This document shows, one piece after another, positions 53,253-54,017 of a stretch of 54,017 nt of DNA. The DNA is from Saprolegnia diclina VS20 (taxonomy: Eukaryota > Oomycota > Saprolegniomycetes > Saprolegniales > Saprolegniaceae). Positions within the stretch are counted from its first letter, which is position 1. The number at the start of each line of letters is the position of its first letter. The stretch lies in the NCBI RefSeq assembly GCF_000281045.1, contig NW_008246074.1, positions 133,211 through 187,227 of the forward strand, read 5' to 3'. The translations under genes and the position numbers were made by a program. Under the pieces are notes generated by a model, which was not told where the DNA came from, searched no databases, and saw only the letters and a program-made list of their open reading frames with translations.

Positions 53253-54017
53253 ATGCAGCAAGCGCGACGCCAGCTCAAGCGCCTCAGCGGCGTCGTCGTC
53301 GCCACGCGCAACAAGCTCATCAAGCAGCGCAAGCGAGGCGAGTCGATGCGCAAGTGGGTCGGCCGCAACTTGGACAACTCGCGCCTCGCAGCGATCCTCG
53401 ACCTCTACCAAGTGCTCCTCGGGTACCAACATGTTTATGACGACTCTGTGTCGATACCATGCGCAGGGTGATTGTGACGGGCATGTACAGCCTCCGTAAC
53501 TGGAATGCATGGGACACGTCGCTCGACTCGATGACGACGCGGTACATCCAAGCCTTCTTTGGCACGGTCTTTCTCTTTGACTATTTACTGCGGTATGGAC
53601 GAGTCTATCCATATCATACTGCGCTCATATCGCACTAGGCTCTATGCGGCCGACAACCGCAAAGCGCACGTCCTCGCGCCGCTCGCGATTATGGATTTTC
53701 TGGCGATTTTACCCCAATTTATCGAGCTCCTCGTGCCCGACAGCTTTAGCCGCGACCACTATCTGTGGGTGACTGCGATCAAGACATTTCGACCGTTCCG
53801 ATGCCTTTGCTGCTTTCGACTGCTCGTGTTTGCTACGACCGCGCGGCAGCGAGAGACGTTTGTGCTCTTTAGCGCCGTCATTTGCATCATCATTTGCTTT
53901 GGCTCGATGCAACAGGTAAACTACCATGTAGTTATGAACATTCAGAGTCAACATGTAACTAGGCCATCGAGGCGTGTCCGTGCAAGCGCAATGCGACGAA
54001 CCCGACCAACTGCTCGA
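53253..54017 (+). CDS. Second BK-type potassium channel, N-terminal part (truncated by window end)
   Basis: Exons 53253-53422, 53467-53592, 53639-53915 and 53963 to the end of the window. It parallels the channel at 22.2 kb: the same KWVGRN(I/L)DNS block near residue 35-45, S1-S3, LYAADNRKAHVLAPLAIMDF (first copy LYASDNRRSFFL), a sparse S4 (IKTFRPFRCLCCFRLLVFAT), and the AIEACP block just after the third intron. Intron positions and phases are the same, and exon 3 is 277 nt in both. S4 has fewer arginines than the first copy (Cys residues take the space), which may alter gating. The pore and RCK domains lie beyond the window. Confidence 0.92.

Overview
The window looks like a slice of a gene-dense oomycete (Stramenopila) nuclear genome, most likely of the Saprolegniales. 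This is inferred from gene style, not from any database search. The evidence is: very short spliceosomal introns (about 130 modelled, nearly all 38-62 nt, usually GTAC... to ...TAG); GC-rich coding DNA between AT-richer spacers; matches to the oomycete core promoter (Inr CATTYYNCA plus WTTT flank) only 6-28 nt upstream of start codons at 12.2, 33.5 and 51.6 kb; a SHAQKYF-type Myb; secreted Thr/Pro-rich mucin-like protein; BK-type potassium channel paralogues; and a tandem P450 array. Exon coordinates were built by hand by matching protein family patterns across candidate GT/AG introns. Every multi-exon model below closes with consistent phase.

Layout. 1-72: C-terminal tail of a possible glutaredoxin-like gene. 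0.8-4.0 kb: valyl-tRNA synthetase. 4.7-5.5 kb: Myb-like transcription factor, convergent with a mitochondrial MMAA/ArgK-type GTPase (5.8-7.0 kb, minus), which is divergent from a nine-exon DGAT2-type acyltransferase (7.3-8.6 kb). 10.3-11.5 kb: secreted Thr/Pro-rich protein. 11.7-12.2 kb (minus): nucleoredoxin/tryparedoxin-like protein. 12.7-14.4 kb (minus): six-exon protein of unknown function. 15.2-17.1 kb: Wee1/Myt1-like kinase. 17.4-17.7 kb: small ORF with a 30-bp internal duplication. 18.5-20.2 kb: CRT-like (chloroquine-resistance-transporter family) carrier, ending 23 bp from a convergent membrane-anchored PP2C phosphatase (20.2-21.5 kb, minus). 22.2-26.2 kb: BK-type potassium channel. 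26.7-30.1 kb: 18-exon gene fusing a DEDDy 3'-5' exonuclease, a YbaK aminoacyl-tRNA-editing domain and a Mut7-C PIN-like/zinc-ribbon domain. 30.2-32.4 kb (minus): coiled-coil protein.

33.5-43.7 kb is a head-to-tail array of four intact P450 genes. They share exon lengths, and the array is interrupted by a P450 pseudogene remnant and a 626-bp PIF/Harbinger-like transposon relic with terminal inverted repeats. 44.1-49.3 kb (minus): 16-exon, 1481-residue protein with coiled coils, a Pro/Thr-rich linker, a run of TRAF/XAF1-like zinc fingers and a C-terminal SAM domain. 49.8-50.9 kb (minus): stomatin-like SPFH protein. 51.6-53.0 kb: ZZ-zinc-finger protein. 53.25 kb to the end: 5' part of a second BK-type channel with the same exon structure as the first.

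Genes are not arranged in operons; neighbours are mostly functionally unrelated housekeeping, signalling and transport genes. The most notable items are the three-domain exonuclease/editing/Mut7-C fusion, the coiled-coil/zinc-finger/SAM scaffold, the hidden membrane-anchor exons of the PP2C gene, and the P450 array with its conserved exon skeleton.
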